A stretch of 64,000 bases of DNA from positions 62,001 to 126,000 of the forward strand of contig NZ_CAXMZT010000006.1 in the NCBI RefSeq assembly GCF_964199965.1. Reading direction: 5' to 3'. Below the pieces are notes generated by a model. The model was not told where the DNA came from and did no database searches. It saw only the letters and a list, made by a program, of their open reading frames with translations. Each line of letters begins with the position of its first letter. The first letter of the stretch is position 1. Positions 62,165-64,000 of the stretch are shown in pieces. Made by a program: the position numbers and the translations under genes. Source of the stretch: JAFIFT01 sp020051095 (GTDB lineage Bacteria; Pseudomonadota; Gammaproteobacteria; Legionellales; Legionellaceae).

Positions 62165-63280
62165 TTAAATCTCTGCAATGACCGACAAGCTGTGACGAAC
62201 GGCATGCACAACTTCATCTTGATTTGCTTCGCTGAGATAAGGGTGCATGGGTAAGCTAACCACAGACGCACTTGCTTTCTCTGCATGAGGGAATTCACCG
62301 AGTTGATGCCCTAAATAAGCGAGCGCAGGTTGCATGTGCATGGCAATGGGATAGTGAACCGCCGTTGGAATGCCTTGCTCTTGCATTGCTGCGATAAACG
62401 CATCACGATGATTGACTTCAATGGTATATTGGGCATAAACACTGGTATTGTGGCTCAATACTTGAGGCACTGGTAAAAACGGGGATAACAGTTGATTATA
62501 TCGTTGTGCAACCTTTTGGCGTAATTTTTCTTCCTCAGCAAACAGTTTTAATTTTTCAATTAAAATGGCCGCTTGAATGGTATCCATTCGGCCATTGATG
62601 CCGACTCGCGTATGAAGGTAGCGCGCTGATTGCCCATGAACTCGGATTTCGCGAAGGCGCTCGGCTAAAACATCATCGTCGGTAAAACAGGCACCTGAAT
62701 CACCATAGCCACCGAGGGGTTTAGAAGGAAAAAAGCTCGTACAACCAATATCCGATATGGAACAAGAAGGCTTGCCATGATGCGTCGCTCCGAAACTTTG
62801 TGCAGCATCCTCAATGACGGCAATACCATGTTTGCGTGCTATTGCTTGGATGGTATCAAGCTCAGCACATTGTCCATACAAGCTGACAGGCATAATCGCT
62901 TTGGTTTTAGCAGTAATTGCCTGCTCAATTGCATTCGCATTAATGTTATACGTGATAGGATCAATGTCAACAAACACTGGCTTTGCATTCACCAATGCCA
63001 ACACTTCCACTGTCGCAAAAAAGCTAAATGGCGAGGTAATGACTTCATCCCCTGGTTGAATTTCCAACGCTAGTAACGCCATTAATAATGCGTCTGTACC
63101 ACTGGCATTGACGATTACATGTTTGACACCAGCATACATCGCTAACCGTTCTTCTAATGTTTTAATTTCAGGGCCCATGATATATTGGCCATGGTCAAGA
63201 ACGGCTTTAATACCCATCAATACATCGGCTTCAATTCGTTTGTATTGGGCTTGGAGATCGATAAATTGCATACTGGTCAC
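62165..63280 (-). CDS. DegT/DnrJ/EryC1 family sugar aminotransferase
   Basis: 371 residues, PLP-dependent. NASGTDALLMALLAL, IEDAAQSFGATHHGKP, and the PLP-lysine motif SFFPSKPLGGYGDSGAC, then GINGRMDTIQAAIL, are as in WbpE/PglE-type enzymes that aminate UDP-keto sugars for O-antigen or glycoprotein. The exact sugar is not readable. No other sugar-nucleotide genes are next to it, and it heads an operon with pyrF and coaX. Confidence 0.9.
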   Translation of the reverse strand: MTSMQFIDLQAQYKRIEADVLMGIKAVLDHGQYIMGPEIKTLEERLAMYAGVKHVIVNASGTDALLMALLALEIQPGDEVITSPFSFFATVEVLALVNAKPVFVDIDPITYNINANAIEQAITAKTKAIMPVSLYGQCAELDTIQAIARKHGIAVIEDAAQSFGATHHGKPSCSISDIGCTSFFPSKPLGGYGDSGACFTDDDVLAERLREIRVHGQSARYLHTRVGINGRMDTIQAAILIEKLKLFAEEEKLRQKVAQRYNQLLSPFLPVPQVLSHNTSVYAQYTIEVNHRDAFIAAMQEQGIPTAVHYPIAMHMQPALAYLGHQLGEFPHAEKASASVVSLPMHPYLSEANQDEVVHAVRHSLSVIAEI

Positions 63281-63462
63281 CTATAACAAAAACACATGGA
63301 GTGGCCTATATTATGATGAAATTTTAACGAACAAGCAATTAAATAAGGGGCGATACCCGAGAAACTCTTTTTATCAGACAAATTTTAAATAAGCCGTCGT
63401 TGTGATCGAAGTGAAGCAAAGAGAGGGTCATTAACAAATAGCATGATACAAAGCGAGAAACC

Positions 63463-63996
63463 TCAATCACTCATTTTTGAAGTGCCTTGAGTTCCTTTCT
63501 CGAATAAATATAAATAATCACCATACCCAGCGGCTTTCATTTCATCTTTGGGAATAAATTTCAGTGCGGCAGAGTTGATGCAATAACGCATGCCGGTTGG
63601 CTTTGGTCCATCATTGAATACATGCCCAAGGTGGGAAGACCCTATTTTAGACTTAACCTCAGTGCGCTTAATCAAAAACCAACTTCTATCTTCGTGATAA
63701 GTGAGGGCATCTTTAGTGATTGGCCTGATAAAACTAGGCCATCCTGTTCCGGATTGAAATTTATCCGTGGAACTGAATAAAGGCTCCCCACTAACAATAT
63801 CCACATAGATCCCTTCCGCTTTATTATCCCAATAGGGGTTTTTATAGGGCTTCTCGGTTGCTCCCTCTTGTGTTACTTTGAACTGCAGCGGTGTTAATTC
63901 TTTTAGTCGTTTTTGTTTATCAAATGTTTCTGCTGATAGACAAAACGCCAAGGACATCCCTAAAATGCCCGCGATCATTTTATAACGATTTACCAT
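63463..63996 (-). CDS. msrB: Peptide-methionine (R)-S-oxide reductase MsrB, exported
   Basis: 177 residues. Signal peptide MVNRYKMIAGILGMSLAFCL then SA. Core motifs GIYVDIVSGEPLFSS, FQSGTGWPSF, SSHLGHVFNDGPKPTG, RYCINSAAL (catalytic Cys). The two CxxC pairs that bind zinc in many MsrB proteins are missing (SGEP and PKPT instead), so this is the zinc-free type. It repairs oxidised methionine in the periplasm. The start is 4 bp from the window edge, so an upstream extension cannot be excluded. Confidence 0.92.
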   Translation of the reverse strand: MVNRYKMIAGILGMSLAFCLSAETFDKQKRLKELTPLQFKVTQEGATEKPYKNPYWDNKAEGIYVDIVSGEPLFSSTDKFQSGTGWPSFIRPITKDALTYHEDRSWFLIKRTEVKSKIGSSHLGHVFNDGPKPTGMRYCINSAALKFIPKDEMKAAGYGDYLYLFEKGTQGTSKMSD

Positions 63997-64000
63997 CCCA

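Noticed and set aside
63463..63996. MsrB as a frameshifted or inactive enzyme because zinc cysteines are missing
   Set aside because: Zinc-free MsrB enzymes are a known active form, and the catalytic cysteine is intact.

Overview
The window is a chromosome segment from a gammaproteobacterium, most probably a member of the Legionellales (Legionella or a near relative). This rests on gene content and order: flgA-flgM-flgN, gyrA-serC-aroA-cmk-rpsA-lapA, mraZ-rsmH-ftsL-ftsI-murE and kdsD-kdsC-lptC-lptA-lptB, a GyrA with Thr83 and Asp87, moderate AT-richness, and lineage-specific proteins that look like secreted effectors. The assignment is inference; no marker such as 16S rRNA is present.

Positions 1 to about 17,900 form an accessory region with wide intergenic spaces, gene fragments and repeats. 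It holds an insertion-sequence remnant (309-408), a repeat-tailed effector candidate with a U-box-like stretch (526-1263), an APH(6)-type kinase, a DHH phosphoesterase resembling eukaryotic Prune, small secreted and membrane proteins, an OsmC-family protein, an IS66 transposase scrap, a Kup potassium transporter beside an ion channel with an unusual selectivity filter, and several unknown proteins. Four copies of a 265-bp MITE-like element lie between 11,072 and 17,898. One copy joins the 3' third of rpoD to a broken acetyltransferase fragment, and two copies supply the stop codon of the gene they abut. The region ends at tRNA-Arg(CCT) (17,922-17,998).

From 18,000 on, the window is mostly conserved core. 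In order: a TPR/glycosyltransferase/pyruvyltransferase fusion; an L,D-transpeptidase; a c-type cytochrome; flgA, then flgM-flgN behind a near-consensus sigma-28 promoter; Kdo synthesis and LPS-transport genes overlapping into trpGDC; the reverse-strand gyrA to lapA group; a nucleoside phosphorylase; gltA; a second L,D-transpeptidase facing rlpA; queF; a nucleoside-salvage operon (cdd, purine nucleoside phosphorylase, deoC); ald between two copies of a dispersed repeat; etfBA; a membrane-associated unknown protein and a PAP2 phosphatase; a site-2-type protease and pdxB; a frameshifted gene beside a nested palindrome; a carboxylesterase; the division/cell-wall cluster; and a DegT aminotransferase-pyrF-coaX operon followed by msrB.

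The envelope is the main shared theme: Kdo and LPS transport, peptidoglycan precursors and cross-linking, septal lytic transglycosylase and PAP2 phosphatase. No complete new defence or mobile system was found. The most novel material is the MITE family with its rearrangements, the dispersed intergenic repeat families, the Prune-like protein, the non-canonical channel and the unrecognised effector-like proteins.
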